A stretch of DNA of 64,000 nt from Longimicrobiaceae bacterium (GTDB lineage Bacteria; Gemmatimonadota; Gemmatimonadetes; Longimicrobiales; Longimicrobiaceae): the NCBI GenBank assembly GCA_030146875.1, contig JASLAX010000011.1, forward strand, positions 16,467 to 80,466, in the 5' to 3' direction. Positions 16,295-25,220 of the stretch are shown here, in pieces. Position numbers and translations under genes: made by a program. The first letter of the stretch is position 1. Each line of letters starts with the position of its first letter. The notes under the pieces were generated by a model. That model was not told the DNA's origin, made no database searches, and saw nothing but the letters and a program-made list of their open reading frames with translations.

Positions 16295-16834
16295 TTAGTC
16301 GGCCGGAGGTGGGCCGGCATCTGGCCAGAGGAGATGCAGCCAGTCCGCGAAGCTCCGTTCGGAGTACGAGAAGTCAATGGCATCGGAAGCAGGGAGCCGG
16401 CGACGGACTCCCGTATCGCGTCGGTGTCGAGCCGTCGATGCGCTCGATCCGATCGTCTGGACTTCTCGCGAGGAGCACGTGGGTGACGGGTCCGGCCATC
16501 GCGAGCAGCCGCTCAGTGCCTCGTTCGGCGCGCGCCCGCTCCCCCTCGGTGTGGAATATCATCGGCCCCCGCCATCTGCGAGGAGGTGCGGTATCATCGC
16601 GGCGCCGGGCCTCCAGGCGATCCATGGCGTCCGAGGGGAGCGGGCGGAGCACGAAGATCCGGCGGGCTTCGCCGTCGTCCCCCGCGAGCATGTGGAACGC
16701 CCACGCCGTGCCGTCGCGGTGCTTGCCGCGCCGGACACGGGACCATCGTCGTAGTCGTGGATCACCCCACCGACGAACGGGGATGGGCCCGGTCGGCCGG
16801 TGACGAGCGGATCCTCGTCCTGGGGTTCGTTCAT
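16295..16834 (-). pseudogene. Immunity-like small protein, broken by two apparent frameshifts
   Basis: The frame starting MNEPQDEDPLVTGRPG at 16834 runs well to VIHDYDDGP, then turns into low-quality sequence. A second frame picks up with GTAWAFHMLAGDDGEARRIF and continues to DDRIERIDG, stopping at 16374. A third frame carries a convincing end, SYSERSFADWLHLLWPDAG, stopping at 16295. Restoring one base in the CCC near 16740 and another change near 16400 would give one protein of about 180 residues. Either the gene is decayed or the assembly has errors in homopolymers. It lies in the gene train after the RHS toxin, where immunity genes are expected. The family is unknown to me. Confidence 0.55.
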
Positions 16835-16867
16835 CGACGGGTGGCGTCAGGCCGGGCGTGATCAGCC

Positions 16868-17341
16868 TCAGCGAGCATCATGGTCCAGCCGTCGTAGGGC
16901 AGCCGCGGCAACACGCTCGTCTTCATCGTGAGCGAGCATGCGCAGAACACCCGCACTGGCGGAGACGTTCTGAGCTACGGCGATGCGTATCCCGACGTCT
17001 GAGTCGCGGCCGAGCTCCGCGAGCATGTCCTGCGATGCCTTCCGCTTCCGTGCCACCATGTCCCGTACTCGAGTGTCGGAATCCCGCATGAGGACCGCCA
17101 GGACCTCCAGTGGTACGGTTTTGTTCTGGGCGAGCCAGAAGCGGAGGTCCGGAAAGCGCTGGATGACGTCCCACCAGACCTGTACCGGAGCCGGGTCCCA
17201 GGTCGCCCGCCTCTGCTCCTCTCTGCTGTCGCTCGTCCGCAGGGACGCGAACTCTTCCGCGGACTCGATCATGGGTACCATCAGGTCTGCCGCCGTAGGG
17301 ACGGGAGTGTCGATTGCGGGTGATCGCAACGCGGGGATCAC
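16868..17341 (-). CDS. HEAT-like/variant leucine-rich repeat protein, immunity-like
   Basis: The product of about 157 residues contains a conserved-looking segment ATWDPAPVQVWWDVI, then repeats of about 24 residues: LAQNKTVPLEVLAVLMRDSD, MVARKRKASQDMLAELGRDSD and VAQNVSASAGVLRMLAHDED. This A-x-N/K...VL..L..D pattern is typical of variant leucine-rich repeats in proteins near polymorphic toxins. A GTG at 17341 overlaps the upstream stop (GTGA); ATGs at 17281 or 17272 are alternatives. It is probably an immunity protein, by context only. Confidence 0.7.
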   Translation of the reverse strand: MIPALRSPAIDTPVPTAADLMVPMIESAEEFASLRTSDSREEQRRATWDPAPVQVWWDVIQRFPDLRFWLAQNKTVPLEVLAVLMRDSDTRVRDMVARKRKASQDMLAELGRDSDVGIRIAVAQNVSASAGVLRMLAHDEDERVAAAALRRLDHDAR

Positions 17342-17691
17342 GGGGGCTGAGTCCCGCCGTCGGCCACGTCGACACCGAGGAAGGAGAGCTGCGTGCCGTC
17401 TTCGTCCACGGCGTATCGCACCCCCTCCCAGCCGCGGCTCCGTATGTCCACGAGCTCCAGGAAGCCCAGCCCCGCGCCGCTGCCCCCAGGCTCGAAGCGC
17501 AGGTCGCGCACGTCGTGGAACGTAAGGGTGAGCACCCTGCCATCGTTCCGGTCGCGCGAACGAAGGCGCAGCCGCAGCGCCTGCTCACCCACTTCCCCGG
17601 GCTCGCCGCGGATTTGCCGCAGGTGGAACTCCTCCAGCACCTGGAACGTCCGGGGACCCGCCCCCACGTAGTCGGCCACCCTGCCCCTCAC
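17338..17691 (-). CDS. Uncharacterised 117-aa protein in the post-RHS gene train
   Basis: Starting at GTG 17691, which overlaps the preceding stop (GTGA), the product is 117 residues with a beta-rich pattern: TFQVLEEFHLRQI, ALRLRLRSRDRN, VLTLTFHDVRDLRFEP, LGFLELVDIRSRGWEGVRY and SFLGVDVADG. This alternation resembles immunity proteins of toxin systems that bind by a beta surface, but I cannot assign a family. Its end overlaps the next gene by 4 bp, so the three genes 17996 to 16868 form a coupled unit. Confidence 0.65.
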   Translation of the reverse strand: MRGRVADYVGAGPRTFQVLEEFHLRQIRGEPGEVGEQALRLRLRSRDRNDGRVLTLTFHDVRDLRFEPGGSGAGLGFLELVDIRSRGWEGVRYAVDEDGTQLSFLGVDVADGGTQPP

Positions 17692-17996
17692 CGCATTTCC
17701 TCCGGCAGGAGCGAAGGCGCCGCGCGGGTTGCCTCGATGGAACGGAGCGCCTCGGTGAGAATCACCTCCAGGCGCTCGTCGCCGTAGTAGCTTTCGCTCC
17801 GACCGCGCGTACGTGGACCTGGTTGGTAGAACGCGAAGTCGTGCGTCAGGTCCGTGAAGATCTCCCAGATGTCGTGGTCGGAGGTCGGGTCCCGTCGATC
17901 GCAGACCTCCTCCTCGAACCGGCGGAGCGCCTTCCACCGCTGCGCCGGCTCCTCCAGCGCGCTCCTGAGCAGGCGCAGCAGGTCTTCCACATCCAT
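17688..17996 (-). CDS. Uncharacterised 102-aa helical protein
   Basis: The ATG at 17996 opens a 102-residue mainly helical product (MDVEDLLRLLRSALEEP, RWKALRRFEEEVCDRR) with a distinctive middle, IWEIFTDLTHDFAFYQPGP, and a C-terminal ERLEVILTEALRSIEA helix. The combination of a FAFYQPG loop and flanking helices occurs in small proteins of toxin-immunity neighbourhoods, but I do not recognise a named family. It is the first of three overlapping genes, 31 bp downstream of a frameshifted gene. Confidence 0.65.
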   Translation of the reverse strand: MDVEDLLRLLRSALEEPAQRWKALRRFEEEVCDRRDPTSDHDIWEIFTDLTHDFAFYQPGPRTRGRSESYYGDERLEVILTEALRSIEATRAAPSLLPEEMR

Positions 17997-18027
17997 GGCA
18001 CACGGTTGGCGGAGGTGAAAGACGACG

Positions 18028-18382
18028 CTACTCGGGCATCGCGAAGACGTACCCCTCGGCATCCCCTGCCTCGGGAGGGATCTCCTCCCACCATCCCAGC
18101 GCGGCGCCGAACTCGTACTCCGCCTGGTGCAGGGCATCATCGCGGTTAATGTGCCAGGTGTCGCCCGCGAATCTCGCCCGCACGCGTATACCGCACCAGG
18201 AACGCGTTCCCTGTCTCCGCGTCCACGGTCAGGATCAGCACCTCCGTCCGTGGTAGGTCGTGCCGCCCCGAGCCTGCGTCCGCGATCTCGGGTGGGAATC
18301 CGACCGTATGCCTGGTGCGCGGCGGCCCGGCACTCTCGCGGATCAGGCTGTACATCCCCCGCGGGCCGTTCTTCTCGCTCAT
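18028..18382 (-). pseudogene. Small immunity-neighbourhood protein with one frameshift
   Basis: The frame from ATG 18382 (MSEKNGPRGMYSLIRESAG) runs to NAFLVRYTRAGEIR and stops at 18146. In another frame the sequence continues naturally as FAGDTWHINRDDALHQAEYE followed by FGAALGWWEEIPPE and ends at 18028. The GDTWH...A..QAEYEFG pattern is a recurring C-terminus of small bacterial hypothetical proteins, so the two halves very probably belong together (about 117 residues). One base appears lost near 18180. Real decay and sequencing error cannot be separated here. Confidence 0.6.
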
Positions 18383-18407
18383 GGCCGGGAAAACCTGTGC
18401 ACGGGGA

Positions 18408-18851
18408 TCAACGCGACCGAACGATCTCGCGAAGCTGTGCGAAGACGGCGAGGTCGCCGCGCAGAACGTCTGGCGCTAGGGCTCGCAGGCTCTCCGAGTG
18501 GTGCCGCAGCACCGCTTCGATCCCCTCGAACGTGAGCGGCCCCGGTGCGGGCTGCGCCGTCTTGCGCTCCGGCGCGCGCAACGTGAGCAGATCCTCCAAG
18601 TCGTAGCTGCGCGTCCGGACGAGGGGGTTCTCGAGCATGCGCCCCAGCGTGAGCCGCCAGATCTCCACGTACACGTACCGATCGCGCATCTCCACCCCCA
18701 CCCTGATGCCCACGCCCGGACCGAGGTAGTCCACCGACCACGTGAGCGGATCGCGTTCGATCCGCCCGACGCGATAGCCGAGCTCGTCGCGCAGCCAGCC
18801 GAAGCATCGGTCGGCGATCTCCACGAATCGATTGGGATCGAGAGATATCAC
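18408..18851 (-). CDS. Probable immunity protein for the adjacent RHS toxin
   Basis: This 147-residue protein begins 15 bp after the RHS stop on the same strand, the classical position of the cognate immunity gene. It is predicted soluble, with FVEIADRCFGWLRDELGYRV at the N-terminus, beta strands SVDYLGPGVGIRVGVEM and YVYVEIWRLTLGRM in the middle, and C-terminal helices including IEAVLRHHSESLRALAP. I do not recognise a named Imm family. The role is inferred from position; the sequence shows no signal peptide, implying cytoplasmic protection. Confidence 0.7.
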   Translation of the reverse strand: MISLDPNRFVEIADRCFGWLRDELGYRVGRIERDPLTWSVDYLGPGVGIRVGVEMRDRYVYVEIWRLTLGRMLENPLVRTRSYDLEDLLTLRAPERKTAQPAPGPLTFEGIEAVLRHHSESLRALAPDVLRGDLAVFAQLREIVRSR

Positions 18852-18866
18852 GTCTTCACCCCAAAG

Positions 18867-21800
18867 TCATCGAGTGGAAGGCCACCAGACGGGAATTCGT
18901 CGAGCACCGAGCTCTCTCGTCACACGCTGTTCCATCCCGTAGAAGGCACTCCTCAAGCTTCGCCCCTTGTCGATTCCGATGTCGACCACCCAGTACCCCT
19001 CGTCAACCATCTCCTGCAACCAAGACGTGTTGAGGAACATCCCGATGTCATCGTCCCACTCTTTCAGGAACGGCACCTCGAACGTCTTCGCACTAAGCAA
19101 TCTCGCGGCGCCTCGAACCCGCTGCATGTTCTCACCGATGACTATCGTTTTCGGCAGCAGCTTCCCCGCACCCCGGATCATCCCGCCGGAGACACCAGGC
19201 ACGACGGCTCCAAGACCTGCGACTACGCGTCCCCCGAACCCGACGTCCTGGCCCGTGATGACATTGTGGCCGCTTACCAGAACGCTCACATCATGGGCCG
19301 TGCTCAGTCCCGGTGCCAACCCGACCCCTAGGTCCGCCCCTTCGCGCAGGCTCCGGACCGCCTCCAGCTTCCGCTGCTCGCGGTGGGAATCTACCTCCGC
19401 CTCGCGAACGCGCTGGTAGTAGTACGCCTCCTCCGAAGGGTCCGTGAACCCACCCCAGGCTGAACCGCCGAAGAGGAGAGAGTGGGCCCGGTCGAGGGCT
19501 TCTTGAAACCACGACCTCCCGCTGTTGGCGCCATTGGCGACGATGCCCTCATCCAAGGCGTAAAGGCACAGGCCGCTGGGTAGGCGGATTCCCAGGAGGC
19601 AGTCCGGCGTCATCCCCGAGGGATCCCGCAGGTTCACGGGATCACCAGCATACGCATAGACGTTGATCCCGCCCGCCAGCCCCGCCGGGTCCTCGCTCAG
19701 GAACCGCCCGATCTCCGGATCGTAGTAACGGGCTCGGAAGAAGTACAGTCCCGTCTCGGCGTCGTACTCGCGCCCGGTGAAGCGGAACGGGTTGGGCACC
19801 CCCTCACGGACGGTCTCCGCCTCGCCGAAAGGGCCGTAGCGATACTCGTTCGTGAGCGTGCCGCCGGGCAGCTCCACCAGACCGGTGACGTTGCCCGGCC
19901 CGTCGGTCAGGTAGTAGTAGGTCTTCCCGCCCCGCCGCACGCTGTGCGGGTTGTCCACCCCCGGATTGTACGTGTACTCCGCCACCACACCGCCGGAGCC
20001 GTTCAGCTCCAGCACCACGTGGTCGCCGTCGTACACGTAGCGGGTGGTGCCCGCGGCCGTCGTCTTCCGCACCCGGCGGCCCCAGCCGTCGTAGCCGAAG
20101 CGCACCGTGGAGGGCACCCCCGCCCGCAGCGTGCGGACGCTGTCCAGCTCCCCCAGCGAGCTCCACCAGAGCCGCTGGTCGAACGTGGAGGCGTTCGACG
20201 CCAGGTACTTCCGGGTGACGTTCCCGTCCAGGTCGTACTCGAAGGCGTAGCCGCGGTACGAGGAGATGCGGTTTCCCGCATCCATCGGGACGAACATCTG
20301 GTGCGGGTTCCCGACGGCGTCCCACAGGTACGCGGTGGAGTCCTTCGCCACCATCGCCGGGACCTCTCCGGAGTCCATCCAGCAGAAGTAGCCCAGCTCG
20401 TAGTCGTCCACACAGCGCTCCACCTGCCCCGGCACCATCCGCACCACCGAGTCGATGCGCATGGCGATGCGGCCCATGGGGTCGAAGCGGAAGACGCGCA
20501 TGGAGTCGAGCGGGGCGCTGGTCCGCCGCACCACCCGGTCCACGGTGTCGCGAGACACCAGGATTCCCAGCGCCGAGTCCACCGCGGGGTTGGAGTAGCG
20601 GACGCGGCCGCCCGAGACCAAGACCGTGTCCCCGCCGGGGAGGATGCGCAGCCCCAGGTTCCGCGCCGTGTCCGCCCGCAGCTCCGTGTACCCGCCGGGG
20701 CCGGAGAGCCACCGCAGCCGGTACGACTCGTCGGCGCGCTCGTACTGAAAGCCGGCGTGGTACGCCGCCGGGGAGCCCACGGTCTCCAGGGCCGTGCGGG
20801 CCCCCGTGCGATCGTAGGTGGACTTCAGCTCGTGCCGCTGGCCCACCCGGCGGGTCACCTGGTGGTGGGTCCACCCCGCGGCACCCTGCCGGACGACGCC
20901 GACGCTGTCCGTGCTCTCCGCGTTGCTCGCCACCAGCGTCTGGCCGCCGATGCCGTACCCGTAGGTGGTGCGGCGTCCGTCGGCGTCGCGCCAGGCGACG
21001 CGCCCCAGGTCGTCGTAGCCGAAGCGCACCGTCTGCCCGCGGCGGTTCGTGTGCGCCACGACGTTCCCGGCCCGGTCGTGGGAGAAGCGCTCTACCCGCC
21101 CGCCGGGATCCTTCCGCTCCACGACCCATCCCAGCGCGTTCCGCACCGTCTCGTATACCTGCCCCCTGGCGTCGGTCACGGTCCGCAGCGCACCCAGGTC
21201 GTCGTACGCGTAGCTAACCTCGGTACCCGTCCCCGGCGCGTACGCCGCGCCCTGCAGCCCAGAGCCGGAGACGACGCGCAGCGGCCGGTTCAGCAGGTCG
21301 AACTCGGTTCGGGTGCTGTCGCCCAGCGTGTTCCACGACGTCTCCGCCCGCCCCAGCGCGTCGAAGCGGAAGCGCATGGTGGTGCCGTCCGAGCGCGTCG
21401 CCACGTCGGTGTTGCGCCACACCGGATCGTCGTGGAACTGCTCGTCGCCGCCGGGCCCGTACACGGCGCGCGGGCGGCCGCCCACGCGGCTCCCGCCGTG
21501 GTGGTCGTAGAAGTGGGCCTCGGCGCCCACACGGCTGAAGACGAGCGGCCCCAGCTCGCCGGTCGGGGTGCCGTCCGCCGCGGTCACCTCCTCGTACTCG
21601 TTGGCGATCGTACGGTCGCCGCCGGTCGACCAGAGCAGGCGGTGGTCGGCGGTGTAGCCCATCCGCACCACCTTTCCGGTGCGGCGGTCCATGATGGAGT
21701 CGACCTCGGGGCCGGTCGGGCGGTGCGCGTAGTCCACCGTGTCGCCGGCCACCGAGACGGAGCGGACGACCCGCGAGTGGGCGTCACGCGCGGCGACCTC

Positions 21801-23171
21801 GACCCGCCCCAGGGGGTCACGGGTCCACACCGCGGAGCCGAAGCGGTCCAGCCGCGCCTCGCTGGTCTTTCCCCGTGGGTCGGTCCAGGAGACGCGGGCG
21901 TCGTCCGGTACGCGGCGTGCCCCCCGGGTGGCGTAGGTGGTCCCCGTGCCAGCGGCGGGCTGGAGCGCCATGGCGAGCGAGCGCCGCGCGACGACCGGAC
22001 GCACCGTGCCCTCGCCCTCCACGGGCACCGGAGGCGCGGTGGTGCTGGCGTGCCAGCCGTAGCGGTCGTACGCCTCGTTCCGGGTGTTCCCGGCGCGGTC
22101 GGACCACCAGGACAAACGGTGTGCGGCGTCGTAGCCCATCCGCAGCGTCGCCACGCCCGTGGGATCCTGGATCCAGGCCAGGTCGCCGCCGGGCGTCACG
22201 GAAAGCAGCGTGCGCCGCCCGCCCGGGTCGTGAACGGTGACCACGGTGCCCTGCAGCCCGAACTGCGAGCCGGGCGCGTACGCCAGGGTAAGGGCCTTCC
22301 CGGCTGGGTCGGTGATCGTCGTGACGTGACCCGCTGCGCTCCGGCCGATGGCCGTCACCTCGTTCCGCGCATGGAGGCGGAAGAGGAGGCCGTCGGCGGC
22401 GAAGTAATCCACGCGCTGCGGGTCGCCCGGATGGTGGCGCGCGTAGCCGGGGCCGTAGGGCGTGGGGCCGTACTCGAGGCGCGAGAAGTCGCCGGCCGGG
22501 GAGCGGAAGGCGCATTGCGAGCTGGTGCACTGCGGGGTTCGCGCGTAGAGCAGCGCCGCCCCGTCGCCCTCCGTCAGCAGTACGCTCCCGTCGTTCTGCA
22601 CGCGGATGCGGGAGATCCCGCTCAGGATCCAGCCCGCCCCGTACGGAGAGGAGCCCTCGTTCTGCACCAGGACGCGGACCGTGGCCGTCGCCGTGGCGTA
22701 GACCTGCCCGGCTCTCCACTTCCGCACCTGCACCATCACCGGGTACGCGCCGGTGACCAGGCTGGACACGTCCGCCTGCGCGGTGAGCCGAGTGCGGCCC
22801 GGGCCGCCGGCGTAGAAGACCTCCGTTCCGCCGCTCGAGAGGGCGAGCTGCGTCTGCCCGTGCCAGAGCTGGACCGAGTACGCGTCGGGCGGAGTCCCGG
22901 TGACGTCCTCCACGTCCACCTGGACCAGCGCCTGGGGGCGGGCCAGCGCGCTGGAGTAGACGAAGCCCACGGAGCGGGGCACGTCCGCGCTGACGTATGC
23001 GGGAGTGGCATAGGCCAGCGACGTGCCGCCCGCGGCTACGTTCACGTGCTCGCCATTGTGCGGCGACACGTCTATCGTGAACGCCTGGGCGCCGGCAAAA
23101 GGCGCGATCAGAGCGCTGAGTGCGATGAGCGCGAGCGCGACCAGCCCGGAGCGGTGGAGTGCGGAGGACAT
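18867..23171 (-). CDS. RHS-repeat polymorphic toxin, secreted, with unassigned C-terminal toxin domain
   Basis: The 1434-residue protein has a signal peptide (about 1-30, ending APFAGAQA), a long region of YD/RHS repeats (for example RFGYDDLGRVAWRDADGRR), and the conserved RHS core RFTGREYDAETGLYFFRARY with ARYYDPEIGRF. A DPSG motif at about residue 1186 marks where the variable tail begins. The 248-residue tail has a glycine-rich pre-toxin segment (GADLGVGLAPGLSTAHDV) and a terminal domain of about 95 residues starting TIVIGENMQRVRGAARLL, with WVVDIGIDKG and YGMEQR motifs seen in other polymorphic toxins. Its activity is not assigned. RHS shells encapsulate toxins for contact-dependent killing. 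Immunity-like genes follow. Confidence 0.9.
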   Translation of the reverse strand: MSSALHRSGLVALALIALSALIAPFAGAQAFTIDVSPHNGEHVNVAAGGTSLAYATPAYVSADVPRSVGFVYSSALARPQALVQVDVEDVTGTPPDAYSVQLWHGQTQLALSSGGTEVFYAGGPGRTRLTAQADVSSLVTGAYPVMVQVRKWRAGQVYATATATVRVLVQNEGSSPYGAGWILSGISRIRVQNDGSVLLTEGDGAALLYARTPQCTSSQCAFRSPAGDFSRLEYGPTPYGPGYARHHPGDPQRVDYFAADGLLFRLHARNEVTAIGRSAAGHVTTITDPAGKALTLAYAPGSQFGLQGTVVTVHDPGGRRTLLSVTPGGDLAWIQDPTGVATLRMGYDAAHRLSWWSDRAGNTRNEAYDRYGWHASTTAPPVPVEGEGTVRPVVARRSLAMALQPAAGTGTTYATRGARRVPDDARVSWTDPRGKTSEARLDRFGSAVWTRDPLGRVEVAARDAHSRVVRSVSVAGDTVDYAHRPTGPEVDSIMDRRTGKVVRMGYTADHRLLWSTGGDRTIANEYEEVTAADGTPTGELGPLVFSRVGAEAHFYDHHGGSRVGGRPRAVYGPGGDEQFHDDPVWRNTDVATRSDGTTMRFRFDALGRAETSWNTLGDSTRTEFDLLNRPLRVVSGSGLQGAAYAPGTGTEVSYAYDDLGALRTVTDARGQVYETVRNALGWVVERKDPGGRVERFSHDRAGNVVAHTNRRGQTVRFGYDDLGRVAWRDADGRRTTYGYGIGGQTLVASNAESTDSVGVVRQGAAGWTHHQVTRRVGQRHELKSTYDRTGARTALETVGSPAAYHAGFQYERADESYRLRWLSGPGGYTELRADTARNLGLRILPGGDTVLVSGGRVRYSNPAVDSALGILVSRDTVDRVVRRTSAPLDSMRVFRFDPMGRIAMRIDSVVRMVPGQVERCVDDYELGYFCWMDSGEVPAMVAKDSTAYLWDAVGNPHQMFVPMDAGNRISSYRGYAFEYDLDGNVTRKYLASNASTFDQRLWWSSLGELDSVRTLRAGVPSTVRFGYDGWGRRVRKTTAAGTTRYVYDGDHVVLELNGSGGVVAEYTYNPGVDNPHSVRRGGKTYYYLTDGPGNVTGLVELPGGTLTNEYRYGPFGEAETVREGVPNPFRFTGREYDAETGLYFFRARYYDPEIGRFLSEDPAGLAGGINVYAYAGDPVNLRDPSGMTPDCLLGIRLPSGLCLYALDEGIVANGANSGRSWFQEALDRAHSLLFGGSAWGGFTDPSEEAYYYQRVREAEVDSHREQRKLEAVRSLREGADLGVGLAPGLSTAHDVSVLVSGHNVITGQDVGFGGRVVAGLGAVVPGVSGGMIRGAGKLLPKTIVIGENMQRVRGAARLLSAKTFEVPFLKEWDDDIGMFLNTSWLQEMVDEGYWVVDIGIDKGRSLRSAFYGMEQRVTRELGARRIPVWWPSTR

Positions 23172-23304
23172 GGGACCATGCTCGTGAGGGAGCGACCCCC
23201 GCGTGGAGAAGGTCGCGCACCGGGGCGTCCGGGTGCTCGTACGGTCAACGCCGCACCGGCACCACCGGGCCGAGGAGGACCGATGTCGTCCCCGGCCACC
23301 CGCC

Positions 23305-24480
23305 TCACGTCCCCCCGAACACCTCCACCGACGCGGCGGCGATCTCGCGCTCCAGCTCCACCGGGTAGAGGTGCAGGCCGGCGGGATACGCCTCCGCCTT
23401 TCCGTCGAACATCCACTCCACGCCCTGCAGCATGATGGCGGTGTAGTGGTCGAACAGGTCGTTGCCGTGCGGCCCCGCCGCCCCCGCCAGGTTCACGATG
23501 CTCCCGTTGGCGAGCAGGAAGACCTCGCGTCCCGCCTCGACCTCGAACGAGTCCACGTGGGGCTTCAGCCGCCGGTGCGGACGGGTGCGCAGCCAGTCCA
23601 CGTCGATCTCGTCGCTGGTGTGGCCGGCGTTGAGCAGGATGGCGCCGGGGCGGGCGTGGAGCAGGACCCGCTCCCCCAGCACGCGCGGCGAGCCCGTCGC
23701 GGTGACCACCGCGTGCGCCCAGGCCATCCCCTCCTCCAGCCCCATCGCCATGCACCCGTGGTAGCGCGCCTCCACCAGCCGCACGGGGTCCAGGTCCGCC
23801 ACGGCCACGATGGCGCCCAGGTCCCGCGCCCGCTCCGCGATGCCGATGCCGACGGGCCCGTAGCCCACGACCAGGACGCGCCGGCCGAAGAGCGACATGC
23901 CCGTGAGGTGCGTGAAGGCGGGCCACACGCCGTCGCCCACGTGGAAGCGGTTCTCGATGCGCTCCTTGAGCGGGATGCTGTTCCAGTCGAAGACGGGGAA
24001 GGTCAGGTCGCGCCCCCGCAGCAGGTCTCGGCCGCTCGTGGTGGCCTCCAGCGCGGCCCGGGGCGCCGGGGAGCGGCCGATCGAGGCCGCGATGAGCTCG
24101 CCGCCCATGTCGCAGAGGTACTCCGCGCCGAAGCTCACGACCTCCCGCAGCGCGTCGTCGTACTCCGCCGCCGTCATCCCCGACCAGGCCAGCGTGGGGA
24201 TGCCGCGCGCCGCCAGCCAGGCGGCCGTGGCGTCGTCGGTGCTGTCGCGGTTGCAGGCGCCCACCACCACCTCCGCCCCCGCCTGGCGCAGCGCCAGCAT
24301 CAGGTCGATTCCATTGGGCACGATGTGCATCCACACGGCCAGGCGCTTCCCCCGGAAGTCGCGCGCGGCCACGCGGGCGCGCCACATCTCCGTGAGCGGC
24401 ATGGTGCGGCGCTGCCACTCCAGCTCGCCGTCGGTGAGGCGGGCGGCCAGGGCGGGGTCCTTCACGCGGGACTCGGTCAT
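23305..24480 (-). CDS. Divergent S-adenosylhomocysteine hydrolase-like protein
   Basis: The 391-residue protein has the SahH architecture: an N-terminal substrate domain (MTESRVKDPALAARLTDGEL, MPLTEMWRARVAA), a His in VWMHIVPNGIDLM, E-x-TT-x-G (LEATTSGRDLL), a Lys/Glu segment (SIPLKERIENRFHVGD), and an NAD-binding Rossmann core VLVVGYGPVGIGIAERARDLGA followed by VTATGSPRVL. It departs from canonical SahH: the NDSVTKSKFDN motif is rewritten, and the C-terminal K-x-YRY segment is missing, with about 40 residues fewer. It may act on a related thioether or nucleoside. The ATG at 24480 begins the first family-like residues. It is probably an orphan paralogue. Confidence 0.78.
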   Translation of the reverse strand: MTESRVKDPALAARLTDGELEWQRRTMPLTEMWRARVAARDFRGKRLAVWMHIVPNGIDLMLALRQAGAEVVVGACNRDSTDDATAAWLAARGIPTLAWSGMTAAEYDDALREVVSFGAEYLCDMGGELIAASIGRSPAPRAALEATTSGRDLLRGRDLTFPVFDWNSIPLKERIENRFHVGDGVWPAFTHLTGMSLFGRRVLVVGYGPVGIGIAERARDLGAIVAVADLDPVRLVEARYHGCMAMGLEEGMAWAHAVVTATGSPRVLGERVLLHARPGAILLNAGHTSDEIDVDWLRTRPHRRLKPHVDSFEVEAGREVFLLANGSIVNLAGAAGPHGNDLFDHYTAIMLQGVEWMFDGKAEAYPAGLHLYPVELEREIAAASVEVFGGT

Positions 24481-24545
24481 CGGGGTCGCCGGAGGGGAGG
24501 GAGGGCGAGGGCTGGCGCGGCGGGCCATCCGTGGGTTCGCGCGGA

Positions 24546-25064
24546 CTACCAGTCGCCGCCGCCCGCGTAGGCCACGTCGTACGGCCGCGACGTCTCCACC
24601 AGGTACGCGTGATGGAGGCGGAGGAGCTGGCGCAGGTGCAGCAGGTCGTGCTCCAGCCAGGAGGCGAGGAGGTCCCCGGCGCGCGGGGGACCCGCGAACG
24701 GGCGCTCGCAGGCGCGCTCCCAGTCCGGGGCGTCCAGCGCGCGCAGCCACGTCACCGAGCGGGCGCGCTCGCCCAGGAAGCGCTCCAGCGACTCGGCGGG
24801 GTCGCGCTCGGCGTATCCGCGCGACGCCACCCAGCCCTCCGGGTCGATGGGGGGCCACGCCTCTCCGGGCGCGTGGAGGGTCAGGTCCAGCCGCATGCGG
24901 AAGTCCTCCAGCTCCTCGTCGCCCAGGTGGTTCAGCACCTCCAGCATCGACCACCTGCCGGGCGCAGGGCGCCAGCGGAGCTGCGCGTCGGGGACGGCGG
25001 AGAGCAGGGCGCTGAATGCCCGGGCGTTGGCCTCCAGGCGGTCGGCGGCGGAGCGAGGGTCCAC
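24546..25064 (-). CDS. DinB-family protein
   Basis: DinB-like proteins are four-helix bundles with a three-His metal site, often thiol S-transferases of unknown substrate. The protein of about 172 residues shows the features: RWRPAPGRWSMLEVLNHLGD with the first His, and LLASWLEHDLLHLRQLLRLHHAYL with two further His. Start is uncertain: GTG 25064 is used here, and TTG 25109 would add 15 residues; neither has a good ribosome binding site. It is followed after 65 bp by the SahH-like gene on the same strand. Confidence 0.85.
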   Translation of the reverse strand: MDPRSAADRLEANARAFSALLSAVPDAQLRWRPAPGRWSMLEVLNHLGDEELEDFRMRLDLTLHAPGEAWPPIDPEGWVASRGYAERDPAESLERFLGERARSVTWLRALDAPDWERACERPFAGPPRAGDLLASWLEHDLLHLRQLLRLHHAYLVETSRPYDVAYAGGGDW

Positions 25065-25164
25065 GGGAAGGTCGCGGGCGGAGGGGCGGGATCCGGGGGG
25101 ACGCGCCAAGGTAAGGGGCGGGGGGACGGCGGACCAGCGTCGGGCGGCGGAGGGGCGGACGACG

Positions 25165-25196
25165 GAGGGGGCGGACCGCGACCGGCCCGCCCCCTC
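25165..25196 (-). terminator. G+C-rich hairpin after the DUF4287/SRPBCC gene
   Basis: Arms 25165-25174 and 25187-25196 form a 10-bp perfect stem 24 bp after the stop of the gene ending at 25221. It separates that gene pair from the DinB gene downstream. Confidence 0.6.
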
Positions 25197-25220
25197 AGGT
25201 TCCTTCCGCGGTCCGCGACG

